Positions 36,099 through 45,350 of a stretch of 64,000 nt of DNA are shown one piece after another. The notes under the pieces are model-generated. The model was not told the DNA's origin and searched no databases. It saw only the letters and a list, made by a program, of their open reading frames with translations. Position 1 is the first letter of the stretch; every line of letters begins with the position of its first letter. The stretch is from Myxacorys californica WJT36-NPBG1 (lineage in GTDB: Bacteria > Cyanobacteriota > Cyanobacteriia > Leptolyngbyales > Leptolyngbyaceae), in NCBI GenBank assembly GCA_019359315.1, contig JAHHHO010000013.1, positions 1 to 64,000 of the forward strand, written 5' to 3'. A program made the translations under genes and the position numbers.

Positions 36099-36824
36099 AT
36101 GTCGATTTCTTCAACTCACTACCAAACCCTAGATCTTCAGCCAACCGCATCCCAAGCTGAAATCAAACAGGCCTATCGGCGCTTAGCAAAACGATTCCAT
36201 CCCGATACCAACGCTGAAACCGCTAACCACGACAAAATTTCTCGAATCAATGCTGCCTACGAGATTTTAGGTGATCCGCAAAATCGTAGACAGTACGATC
36301 AGTACCTGCACTTGAGCGAACAACTCGAAGCGGTTGGATTTTCTGTCGATGCTGTAGAGGAACGTCGCCAACGAACAGAAGCGGCGCAAGAGCGCTATCG
36401 CCAGCAACGAGAGGCAGAACAAAATGCAGACCATCAGCTTAAGCTGTGGCTCAAGCGGGTCTACACACCCGTCAATCGCATCTTAAACCAGATTTTGCGT
36501 CCGCTCAAATCCCAACTCGATCAGCTTGCGGCTGACCCCTTTGATGATGGATTGATGGAAGCATTTCAGTTGTACCTAGAGGACTGTAAAGCTCTAATCG
36601 ACAAAGGACAGCAAAGCTTTCAAGCACTACCCAATCCGCCAAGTGCTGCTGCTGCCGCTGCCAACCTGTATCACTGTATAAACCAGGTGAACGACGGAAT
36701 TTATGAGCTAGAGTACTTTACGCTAAACTACGACGATCGCCATATCCACACGGGACGCGAACTTTTTCGGATTGCTGAACGACTGCGACGAGAAGCCGTC
36801 GCGGCGGTTCGGGAGTTGCCGTAG
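36099..36824 (+). CDS. DnaJ-domain protein
   Basis: A protein of 241 residues. A J-domain fills residues ~6-70 (Y-Q-T-L-D-L-Q, A-Y-R-R-L-A-K-R-F-H-P-D-T with the HPD triad, I-N-A-A-Y-E-I-L-G-D). The remaining ~170 residues are helical with no Gly/Phe or zinc-finger region, so it is a type III J-protein that would stimulate a DnaK ATPase for a particular client. It is not co-transcribed with cysK as far as can be seen. Confidence 0.9.
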   Translation: MSISSTHYQTLDLQPTASQAEIKQAYRRLAKRFHPDTNAETANHDKISRINAAYEILGDPQNRRQYDQYLHLSEQLEAVGFSVDAVEERRQRTEAAQERYRQQREAEQNADHQLKLWLKRVYTPVNRILNQILRPLKSQLDQLAADPFDDGLMEAFQLYLEDCKALIDKGQQSFQALPNPPSAAAAAANLYHCINQVNDGIYELEYFTLNYDDRHIHTGRELFRIAERLRREAVAAVRELP

Positions 36825-37188
36825 TAGGGTGAGGAGATGAGTACAGCAATTTCAGTTTGTTAGGAGCAGTTGACAAATTAAATCAGTTGCTCTCTGCGTC
36901 GATCTCAACTCCAAAGGAGCCACTTTGCACGCTTTAAAGGACTGCCTGTACTAGATGCGCTAGGGGTTGCACCGCTTACTTCCGCCTAAGGTAGTTACTT
37001 TAGGTATATTATATTTCTGCCTAATTAGGTTAACATCCGATTAAGGTTGAGTTAAACTAAAGACCTTTCGATTGCCACCGTGTCCTTGGGAATACTCAAG
37101 CTGTTCCTATCTACTCAGTTTCAGCCGAGTAGCATTAACGCTTTTGCCCTCGCTGAAACAGAAACAACTTTTAGATGAGGAGATAAAG
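36825..37188. other. Leader and promoter region of the 37189 gene
   Basis: No gene is seen. At about 36986-37005 CCTAAGGTA and TACTTTAGG form an imperfect inverted repeat, just ahead of a TATATT -10-like element near 37008. This looks like an operator plus promoter for the 83-residue protein. Confidence 0.4.
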
Positions 37189-37440
37189 ATGCCAGACCAA
37201 TATAACTTTTTGTACCCTCGCAGTCGTTACCGTGGCGCGGTGAAGCCTGAGAACTTAGTTTTTAATGCTAATTTACAGGAGTTTTCTCAGCGCGTGAGCT
37301 ATATTTCTTGTCTAGAAACTGGCGGAAAATTGACGCCAGAAGAATCTTATCGAGAGATTCGCTCGCTCTGGAAGCAGCTTAAAAAGAGCCGAAAGCAGTT
37401 AGGCATTGGTAGTAGCAATTCTAATTCGGAAAATTCTTAG
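37189..37440 (+). CDS. Conserved cyanobacterial small protein (DUF7219-like)
   Basis: A protein of 83 residues from ATG 37189 with GAGGAG about 8 nt ahead; the frame is open further upstream but without a good start. It shows N-F-L-Y-P-R-S-R-Y-R-G near residue 5, V-K-P-E-N-L-V-F-N-A-N-L-Q-E-F near 18 and G-G-K-L-T-P-E-E near 44, a pattern I associate with a cyanobacteria-only family (DUF7219). Function unknown. A clear terminator follows. Confidence 0.8.
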   Translation: MPDQYNFLYPRSRYRGAVKPENLVFNANLQEFSQRVSYISCLETGGKLTPEESYREIRSLWKQLKKSRKQLGIGSSNSNSENS

Positions 37441-37488
37441 TCAGCAACGACGAATCAACCGGATCAGCATAGTTAAATCCGCTTAATG

Positions 37489-37533
37489 AATTCTGGAAGC
37501 AAACGCGCGATCGCTGACCTTCCAGAATTTTTT
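37489..37533 (+). terminator. Terminator of the 37189 gene
   Basis: AATTCTGGAAG (37489-37499) pairs perfectly with CTTCCAGAATT (37519-37529), followed by a run of T (37528-37533). The loop carries a GCGATCGC. It also separates this gene from the convergent sqdX. Confidence 0.8.
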
Positions 37534-37552
37534 GCTTTCTTCAGCCCTCACC

Positions 37553-38686
37553 TCAGACGGCTGAAGAAAGCGGACGTTTTGTAGCAACACGTTGATAGTA
37601 CTGTTGCAATTGCTTGGTGGCGGCTGACCAACTCCAACGCTCCGCTTCTTGTCTGGCATTACGCCGCAACGTTTCTCGCTCTTCTTGTTGAGAGAGCAGA
37701 TATTGAGTTGCCGCGATCGCGCCACCCTCGTCTTTTGGATCAAACAAAAATCCGTTGACCCCATCTTCTACAATGTCGGGAATTCCCCCCGATCGCGCTG
37801 CTACAACTGGGCATCCAGCTGCCATCGCTTCGAGCAACACTAATCCTAGCGTTTCGGTTCGAGACGGAAACACAAAGGCATCGGCAGAGGCAAACGCAGA
37901 CGCTAATTCTTGCCCTTCAAGATAGCCGACAAAATTTGTAGGCGTGTCTGCAAAATGCTTTTCTAAGGTTTGGCGGTTCGGTCCATCTCCTACCAAAGCT
38001 AAGCGAGCGTTAGGAATTGCGTCCAGAATGGGTTTGATGCGATCGATTTCTTTCTCAGCGGAGAGCCGACCCACATAAAGCAACAATGGCGCTTCAGGAC
38101 GCCCTTGGCTTAGGCGGTTTCGCATCTCCAAACTGGCGAGATGCGGCTGAAAAGTTTCGGTATCGACTCCACGTTGCCACAGGTTGACCCGCTCGATCCC
38201 GTGTTCTGTAAGAGCTTGCAGCATGGCAGTAGACGTACACAAATTGATCTCTGCCTGATTGTGTCCAGCTTTTAAGAGTTCCCACAGTACTCCTTCTAAC
38301 ATACCCAAGCCGTAATGCTGAAGATATTCGGGCAGATGAGTGTGATAAGACGCAATTAATGGAATATCTAAGGTCTTGCTATAAAACAATCCTGCTAATC
38401 CAAGGACAGCAGGATTAACAATGTGAATGATGTCAGGTTTAAAGTTCGATAATTCGTACCCGATCGCAGGTCGCGGCAACGACATTTTCAATTCTGGATA
38501 CAATGGTAACGGAAATCCAGATACGCCATAAATCCTTGCGCCTTTGTATTCGGTTAGCCCTCCATCTGGCGAGAAAATTAAAACTTCATCACCTAGGCGT
38601 TGCAGATGATCGATCGTGTGCCGCAATCGAGTAACGATGCCATCAACTTTGGGAAGAAACGTCTCAGTAAATAAAGCGATTCGCAT
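37553..38686 (-). CDS. sqdX: Sulfoquinovosyltransferase (SqdX/SQD2)
   Basis: A protein of 377 residues, GT4 family. It begins M-R-I-A-L-F-T-E-T-F-L-P-K-V-D-G-I-V-T and carries Y-V-G-R-L-S-A-E-K-E near 200 and the donor-binding P-S-R-T-E-T-L-G-L-V-L-L-E-A-M-A-A-G near 275. It transfers sulfoquinovose from UDP-sulfoquinovose to diacylglycerol, the final step of SQDG synthesis at the thylakoid membrane. ATG 38686 is preferred to 38704 from the conserved start. It is the last gene of sqdB-(95 aa)-sqdX. Confidence 0.94.
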   Translation of the reverse strand: MRIALFTETFLPKVDGIVTRLRHTIDHLQRLGDEVLIFSPDGGLTEYKGARIYGVSGFPLPLYPELKMSLPRPAIGYELSNFKPDIIHIVNPAVLGLAGLFYSKTLDIPLIASYHTHLPEYLQHYGLGMLEGVLWELLKAGHNQAEINLCTSTAMLQALTEHGIERVNLWQRGVDTETFQPHLASLEMRNRLSQGRPEAPLLLYVGRLSAEKEIDRIKPILDAIPNARLALVGDGPNRQTLEKHFADTPTNFVGYLEGQELASAFASADAFVFPSRTETLGLVLLEAMAAGCPVVAARSGGIPDIVEDGVNGFLFDPKDEGGAIAATQYLLSQQEERETLRRNARQEAERWSWSAATKQLQQYYQRVATKRPLSSAV

Positions 38687-38712
38687 AAATGAAGAGGTGA
38701 ACAATAAAACGG

Positions 38713-39000
38713 TTACTGCTGCTTAGGGAGTGTGCATCCATGCACGCCAATTGCAACAATCACACTCCCTAGTAGAACGCCTACGCCTTCTGCAAAACAG
38801 TTGAGGCGGTGTCGCATTTCTGCTGATTCTGCAATAGATAACTCTCGCATACTCGCGCCTGCGATAATGAGCCTTTCATAGTTTTGATGACTTTTATCTA
38901 ATGCCGTCCAATCCGCAAATAGATAAAAAGTGCTGAGCACCATTGCTCCTAATCCAGGCAGAACCGTTGTCAGCAGCAATATCAAAACTCGAAGGGGCAT
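38713..39000 (-). CDS. Small two-helix membrane protein inside the sulfolipid operon
   Basis: A protein of 95 residues with two hydrophobic segments (about 3-28 and 68-87) around a polar helix (H-Q-N-Y-E-R-L-I .. A-E-M-R-H-R-L-N-C). It starts 3 bp after the sqdB stop and ends ~26 bp before sqdX, so it is very likely in the same transcript. I do not recognise the family. A membrane tether or substrate hand-over role for the two sulfolipid enzymes is conceivable but unproven. Confidence 0.75.
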   Translation of the reverse strand: MPLRVLILLLTTVLPGLGAMVLSTFYLFADWTALDKSHQNYERLIIAGASMRELSIAESAEMRHRLNCFAEGVGVLLGSVIVAIGVHGCTLPKQQ

Positions 39001-39003
39001 GAG

Positions 39004-40221
<1,218 letters not shown>

Positions 40222-40417
40222 TTAATGAATGGGCGTGGGTGAAAGAACAGAAGAGATTTGAGTCAATGAATGGGCATCTAGCTGAAGAGTTAAGTTGCGG
40301 TTAAGAAGAAACAGAAATTGGGGCAATTGCCCTCAGGAGCTTAGCAGAGCTATTTTTTCTGAAGTTGCGCTTTGTGCTAGGTGCGGCAATACCCAAAACT
40401 ATTAGAATTCACACATC

Positions 40418-40477
40418 CTTCGATGCCGCGCTTGTAAAGACGCGATTAATCGCGTCTTTACAAGCGCGGCATCGAAG
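40418..40477. repeat. Perfect 60-bp palindrome
   Basis: The 30 bases 40418-40447 are the exact reverse complement of 40448-40477, with no loop and no mismatch. The core G-T-A-A-A-G-A-C-G-C-G-A-T-T/AATCGCGTCTTTAC resembles palindromic intergenic repeats common in cyanobacteria (general knowledge). As RNA it would form a very long hairpin 52 bp after the CsbD stop, so it may also stop or stabilise that transcript. The surrounding 40156-40417 holds no gene. Confidence 0.92.
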
Positions 40478-40528
40478 CTGATCAACAGGTCTACAACACT
40501 ACCGAATCGCGGATACGAAGCGCAGAAA

Positions 40529-40717
40529 TTACACTTGGTCTACGTCACGCTTAAAGTCATCTTTGATATCTTCTTTGACATGACGAGCCGCCGCTTCTAC
40601 TTGCTTTGCTTTCCCTGCCATTTGATCTTTAGGATCACCTGTTATCTCACCTACAGCTTCTTGCACTTTGCCTTCAATGTTTTTAGCTGCTGCCTTCGCT
40701 CTTTCTTCTAAGCTCAT
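40529..40717 (-). CDS. CsbD family stress protein
   Basis: A protein of 62 residues, hydrophilic and Lys/Glu/Ala-rich, with the CsbD pattern N-I-E-G-K-V-Q-E-A-V-G-E-I-T-G-D near residue 13 and M-A-G-K-A-K-Q-V-E-A near 32. Members are induced by general stress in many bacteria; biochemical role unknown. The long palindrome follows it. Confidence 0.92.
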   Translation of the reverse strand: MSLEERAKAAAKNIEGKVQEAVGEITGDPKDQMAGKAKQVEAAARHVKEDIKDDFKRDVDQV

Positions 40718-41254
40718 GACATTACTCCTTAATTGATTTGATTTTAGATACTTAATTTAGTGATAGTTACTGACTTATCAGAAGAGCATTAACTCAGAGG
40801 TAAATAACTCAAAGATAAACTAGCTCATTCCGCCTAGTCCATTTTCTCTTCTGATAATTAAAAAAGTAGTGGGGTTTGCTCTCTAAAGCATCAATCTACA
40901 GAAATAAATCTTTAAGCGATCGCGGTTATAAAACTCCTACTCAAGCATGAGGTGAGATTGCGATCGCAGTTAACTTTACCTTAATGCATTTCTATCCAAA
41001 GGGGGGCATAGTTGAGTCAGAATGTCTGATAGGTTAGGACGTATAAAAGTTACATGAATAGAAAATTCAATACATTTAGACATGTAACAACAATTGTTTG
41101 GTACACATAAATCAATAAAACTAAGCATGGTAAACGTAAGGCTTACTGAGCGAGGTTTTTGTGTGTTCACTGTTGTTTAATCACTGTTAGGAACCAACTA
41201 AGTTTTGTTACGGTTTCGCCTGAATGTAAACTAATCATTACAAGTGAGAAAATT
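40718..41254. other. Divergent promoter region without a gene
   Basis: This 537-bp gap lies between the CsbD gene and the acidic-protein gene, which point away from each other, so it should carry both promoters. Two GCGATCGC-type sites (40916-40924 and 40959-40968) are present. I see no convincing coding sequence or clear -35/-10 pair. Confidence 0.45.
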
Positions 41255-41671
41255 ATGAGTCAAGATTCTAGCAACACTAAAACAACTGCTACCGATTCAG
41301 CAGAACGGATGCAAGACGATCATTACGATCGCGGGATTGTTCCAGCAGAGACGGCAGCTCGTAGGGAACGAGAAGGCGATCAATTCAAGACGACTCCGAC
41401 TGAAGAGAGAGAAGCGAGTGCCGCAACAGACGATCAGACGGATAATGAGAGCGTACATACAACTGATGGATATACGGTTGATAAGGAAGGACTGGTGAAC
41501 AACTACGCCGTCGAGCCGGAAATGTATTACGAGGTTCCGGGCGATGCAAAACAAGCAGAAGCGGAAGCAGAAGCAGAGCGCGTTGAAGAGTACCACGAAA
41601 TCAATCAGGATGAAAAAGGGAAGCTAACCACGGAGGGCGATCAGCGCGGCAAAGGGCCGGGAGCGGTCTAA
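41255..41671 (+). CDS. Very acidic, disorder-prone protein
   Basis: A protein of 138 residues from ATG 41255. It is almost all polar, rich in Glu, Asp, Thr and Gln, with no hydrophobic core, signal or membrane segment. A short ordered-looking island near 75-95 reads G-L-V-N-N-Y-A-V-E-P-E-M-Y-Y-E, followed by an A-E-A-E run. The family is unknown to me. Its place beside CsbD and UspA genes, and a composition typical of hydrophilins, suggest stress protection (inference). Confidence 0.7.
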   Translation: MSQDSSNTKTTATDSAERMQDDHYDRGIVPAETAARREREGDQFKTTPTEEREASAATDDQTDNESVHTTDGYTVDKEGLVNNYAVEPEMYYEVPGDAKQAEAEAEAERVEEYHEINQDEKGKLTTEGDQRGKGPGAV

Positions 41672-41783
41672 GCGTTAGGGCATCATAAGCAACGTTTCGG
41701 GAGCAACGTTGCCGAAAAAGGGTAAAGGATAAACTATCCCCTCTCAACGTTCATCCTTGATCAAGATTACGCCGCTAAATGCT

Positions 41784-41820
41784 GAAGCGATGGTTAGACT
41801 ACACATCTAACCATCGCTTC
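41784..41820. repeat. Perfect 15-bp hairpin
   Basis: GAAGCGATGGTTAGA (41784-41798) and its exact complement (41806-41820) enclose a 7-nt loop. It lies about 110 bp after the acidic-protein gene and could be its transcript end, although no T-run follows. Confidence 0.6.
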
Positions 41821-41872
41821 GTCTATGCCACAAGTGAACTCGCATCTAGCATCAGGTACAACACGCAGAGTG

Positions 41873-41985
41873 GCAGCGGATGAGTAGCGGATGCCTTGCA
41901 ATGCTCCGCAACTAATGGGTGAGATTAACAGGATGAAATCAACAACTCATTCACTATATTCTGACAGCCGCTACTCATCCGCTGC
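41873..41985. repeat. 18-bp inverted repeat flanking 77 bp
   Basis: GCAGCGGATGAGTAGCGG at 41873-41890 is the exact reverse complement of 41968-41985. The 77 bp between have no coding sense. The arrangement resembles a small non-coding element or a hairpin at the end of the UspA transcript; no target-site duplication was found at the edges. Confidence 0.6.
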
Positions 41986-42015
41986 TAATGGAGAATCATT
42001 AACTCAAAGCGCAAC

Positions 42016-42864
42016 CTATCCTACTGTTCTGGTTAATAAAATCGGACAGTTTGCATAAACTCGAACATAGTCAGATAGCGAGGTACCCAACAAGCGATCG
42101 AGGTCTGGTAATCCTTTCGCGATCGAGGGACGACGATCGGGCGATCCAAGCATCAGCAGATCGGTTTTAACTTCCTCTGCCACTCGGCAAATTGCTTCTC
42201 CCGCTTTACCCGTTGTCACAATGCAGCGATAGTTGATGCCTAAGCGTTTAGCATCTGCGATCGCGCTGGCAAACACTGGATCTTTTTCAGCCTCTGCGCC
42301 TTTTTTATCGGCTGTCACTTTTGGATCAGCACTGACGTTCACTAAATTGAGTTGTCCGCCCTGAATGTCACGCAATAGAAATAGAGCAAGATTGAGGCAG
42401 TGTTTTGCGGCTTCCGATTTGTCGAGCGCAACGGTAATCCGGCTTAGGTTTCGAACATAGATATCATCTTTTACCAGCAGCATCGGGCGCGAGGTCAACT
42501 GAAACACATACTGACTAACAGAATTTTCTAAAATCGAGACGAGCCGCTTTAGACCGCGCGACCCCATGATGATTAAGTCAGCATCAATTTCATCTGCAAC
42601 CTTAAGAACAACGTCTTTCGGGTCGCCCTGGCGGAGAATGGCAGTCATCCGGCTCGGGTCAAGCTTAAGCGATTCAACGGCTTTTCCTAACAGCTTTCCG
42701 CCTTCTTCCCAACGCTGCGACATCGCCTCAGACGTGACCTGTTCGGGAACAACATGCAGTACCGTTACCGATGCACGCTGAATCGATGGAATCTCCATCA
42801 GCGCTTTTAACATCTCTTCGGAGTGTCCGGTTCCTGAATCAGCCAGTAAAATTTTTTCTATCAT
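42016..42864 (-). CDS. Tandem universal stress protein
   Basis: A protein of 282 residues made of two UspA domains (about 1-140 and 150-282). The first carries M-G-S-R-G-L-K-R-L near 97 and V-S-Q-Y-V-F-Q near 114; the second has M-L-G-S-P-D-R-R near 243 and S-D-Y-V-R-V-Y-A-N-C-P near 265. The ATP-binding G-x-x-x-x-x-x-x-x-x-G pattern is only partly kept, so nucleotide binding is uncertain. It would act as a cytoplasmic dimer-like monomer under stress. Confidence 0.93.
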   Translation of the reverse strand: MIEKILLADSGTGHSEEMLKALMEIPSIQRASVTVLHVVPEQVTSEAMSQRWEEGGKLLGKAVESLKLDPSRMTAILRQGDPKDVVLKVADEIDADLIIMGSRGLKRLVSILENSVSQYVFQLTSRPMLLVKDDIYVRNLSRITVALDKSEAAKHCLNLALFLLRDIQGGQLNLVNVSADPKVTADKKGAEAEKDPVFASAIADAKRLGINYRCIVTTGKAGEAICRVAEEVKTDLLMLGSPDRRPSIAKGLPDLDRLLGTSLSDYVRVYANCPILLTRTVG

Positions 42865-42985
42865 CGCATTACCTCGGTTTAATTAGACTAGAGCAAAGCG
42901 GAAACATATCGCTCAACAGTAATCCTGTGAACTACACTTTCCGTTACTCATAGTCAGGTCTAGTCGTGATTTTTGTAGGACGATC

Positions 42986-43465
42986 GTGAACGTGACAGAA
43001 CAATCTCAACTCCCCACTTCCAACATTATCCAACCTTCGTTGTCTGTCGTTGCAGAAGATTGGTTTAAGTATTTGGTGAAAGTCCATCCTCACCATACTG
43101 ACTACGCGGGCATAGTTTGGCATGGAACCTATTTGACCTGGATGGAAGAAGCTCGTATTGAATGTTTACGATCGCTGGGAATTGAGTTTGCCGATTTGGT
43201 CGCTGCGGGCTGCAATCTCCCTGTAATTGAAGCATCCCTTCGCTATCACCAACCGATGCGAATGGGCATGGAGGCAATTGTTAAGACCCGGATTGGGGAT
43301 ATGGAAGGCGTCAGAATTCACTGCGATTACCAGATTCAATCGCTCAACGGCGAGGTGCTGTTTCTAACGGGTCGAATTACGCTGGTGGCCGTGGATTTGC
43401 AGAATGGAAAGGTGATGCGACGGTTGCCGCCGAACATGAAAGACGCATTGGAGAAAATGAGATAA
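42986..43465 (+). CDS. Hotdog-fold acyl-CoA thioesterase
   Basis: A protein of 159 residues of the 4-hydroxybenzoyl-CoA thioesterase group. The signature H-T-D-Y-A-G-I-V-W-H-G-T-Y-L-T-W-M-E-E-A-R lies at about 37-57 and includes the catalytic Asp and the Y..E.R triplet. In cyanobacteria one member cleaves DHNA-CoA during phylloquinone synthesis, but no men gene lies nearby, so substrate is open. The start is GTG 42986; the first ~25 residues are variable. Confidence 0.85.
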   Translation: MNVTEQSQLPTSNIIQPSLSVVAEDWFKYLVKVHPHHTDYAGIVWHGTYLTWMEEARIECLRSLGIEFADLVAAGCNLPVIEASLRYHQPMRMGMEAIVKTRIGDMEGVRIHCDYQIQSLNGEVLFLTGRITLVAVDLQNGKVMRRLPPNMKDALEKMR

Positions 43466-43535
43466 TAGCTTAACATTTACTATGTATTAAGGGTTTACTG
43501 GGCGTCTAGGGCTGGTGCTGCTAGTTCTAAAGTAC

Positions 43536-44537
43536 TTATCCTTTCAGGCTTGGCGAAACCAGTTCAGATGGCCCATTGAATAAAGCATCATCTTGGCGCT
43601 CTTTATCAATGCCTTGACTAGACTTTGCTAAATAGATCCCAATTAAGACTAAGCCAAACGCTAGTCCACTGGCGACGCTAATCTGTTCGGCAAATATTAT
43701 CCAGGCAAAAATTGCCGTCAGAATCGGATCGAGCAGCAGAAACACCGCAACAAAACCTGCCGAAAAGCGCTTCAGGTTGTGAGCCTGAAGACTTTGCCCA
43801 ATGACTTGACAAATCACACTCATCGCGATCACGCATATCCAACCCGACCCAGTGTTGGGAAACACAGGTTCTCCGGTTAGCAATACAATTGGCAAGGTTA
43901 AAACAGCTCCGATCGCAGAACACCACAGCAGAATGGTTGAGGCAGAAAATCGGGTTCGTAAGTGTTCGACCAACATCAGATTGGCTGCCGATAGCACGGC
44001 TGATCCGATCGCGGCGGCATCGCCGACGAAGTGTTCACCGGAAACTTGCCAATCTTGTACTGCAATCAAGCCCGCTCCGCCAAGCGCGAGCGCCATCCCG
44101 ACTAAAAAACGGTTGTCAAACCGTTGTCTCAAAAACAGCCATCCCCCGATCGTAGTAAATAAAGGCGTCACGTTATGAAATAAGTTGGAGTTGGCCACTC
44201 CAGTCTGGGTCAGTGACCAAGCCCACGCGAGTAGTGTCCCGACAAACGTGCAGGACATCGCGATTAGCAGAAGTAACGTTTGCCCTGTAAAGGGTTGTGG
44301 TGGTGCAACAGCAGGCGGTCGGCGGTGCATCGTGATCACTTGTCCCACGCCCAGTACGATCGCTCCGACCCAGAATCGGTTAAAAATGGTTGAATTCGGT
44401 CCTAAACTTTCTTCGTTTAATCGAATAAAAATAGCAGCAGAGGAAAGGGCAAAAATCGCCAGAAGCAGAGTCGTCAGATCGATGAAGGTGATAGGCTGCC
44501 ACTCTACCTTCTGTGACAGTCGTAGTTGATGGGTCAT
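43536..44537 (-). CDS. EamA/DMT family transporter
   Basis: A protein of 333 residues with ten predicted membrane helices in two homologous halves. Each half shows the EamA end motif (G-W-L-F-L-R-Q-R-F near 135 and A-W-I-I-F-A-E-Q-I near 275). These carriers export metabolites or amino acids from the cytoplasm; the substrate is not readable. The N-terminal ~20 and C-terminal ~30 residues are cytoplasmic and polar. Confidence 0.9.
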   Translation of the reverse strand: MTHQLRLSQKVEWQPITFIDLTTLLLAIFALSSAAIFIRLNEESLGPNSTIFNRFWVGAIVLGVGQVITMHRRPPAVAPPQPFTGQTLLLLIAMSCTFVGTLLAWAWSLTQTGVANSNLFHNVTPLFTTIGGWLFLRQRFDNRFLVGMALALGGAGLIAVQDWQVSGEHFVGDAAAIGSAVLSAANLMLVEHLRTRFSASTILLWCSAIGAVLTLPIVLLTGEPVFPNTGSGWICVIAMSVICQVIGQSLQAHNLKRFSAGFVAVFLLLDPILTAIFAWIIFAEQISVASGLAFGLVLIGIYLAKSSQGIDKERQDDALFNGPSELVSPSLKG

Positions 44538-45350
44538 GATTCAGTGCCTAAAAGCTGTCTATAACACCCCTCATCCTTTAGGCAAAGCGTTAATTCATAG
44601 GGATTACGTACATTCATCAAAAATTTGCCTCCGTGTCTCACGTTTAGAGAGCAGATAATCTTCCGAACTTGAGGATTTTGGAGGGAGAATGCGTACGTTC
44701 TGACTTAAGTTAACTCTTCGCGAGTTAACTAAGCTAGGGCTAGAATGCTTCGTGGATGGGAATAGCTCTTATTATTGTTGCATTTTAGGTACACAAAACA
44801 CGCACCAAGAAATGAATTCCACCATCATTCTTTATTTGTGTGTAGAAATGATTTGTATGTAGAAATGCCGTGTCGCGATTAGCGCAAAACGCAATTTTGG
44901 AGAGAATGGCTTTGCCACATTCTAAGCGACGGTGAATCGTGAGAAATATCTGCAATCGCTACTCCTGGTGTCGTCCACTTCGATAAGAGAGGAACCTGCG
45001 GCTTGAAGGACACAACATGCATATATACACCTTGTACAGATTTGGTCTATCAGCAGACAGATAGATAGATTTTTCAATCGTTAGAACAGCAGAATTCAAA
45101 CGTTGATACTAATGAGAATTGAACAAAGTCCAAAAGTAAACGAAATAGTTAGCAATTTAGCATTTATGTCGCATCTCTTATGACTAAGCTTGTGCCTTCA
45201 GGCTACAAGTTGAGAGAAATGCTAATCACTTCAGCATCAGAATTAGAAACAGAACCTACATTGCTAACCACAACATAATAGTTCTCGTCAATCATGTCTT
45301 CAGCTTGGCAGCGAATGAATTAAATCTGCTGCCAAGCTGAATTTTCTAAT
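44538..45350. other. 813-bp spacer with two hairpins and a short coding-like fragment
   Basis: No gene is established. AGTTAACTC/GAGTTAACT (44708-44716 with 44722-44730) is a 9-bp stem. TTCAGCTTGGCAGC (45299-45312) pairs perfectly with 45328-45341 just beyond the ABC exporter stop and may end that transcript. On the minus strand around 45200-45290 a short frame reads M-I-D-E-N-Y-Y-V-V-V-S-N-V-G-S and looks protein-like, but I cannot assign it. Confidence 0.5.

Noticed and set aside
40976-41170. Minus-strand frame of 64 codons between CsbD and the acidic protein
   Set aside because: No motif or ribosome site; lies in an AT-rich divergent promoter region.
44538-45350. Possible hidden gene in the longest spacer
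   Set aside because: All frames are broken by stops and no family pattern could be seen apart from the ~30-residue fragment noted separately.
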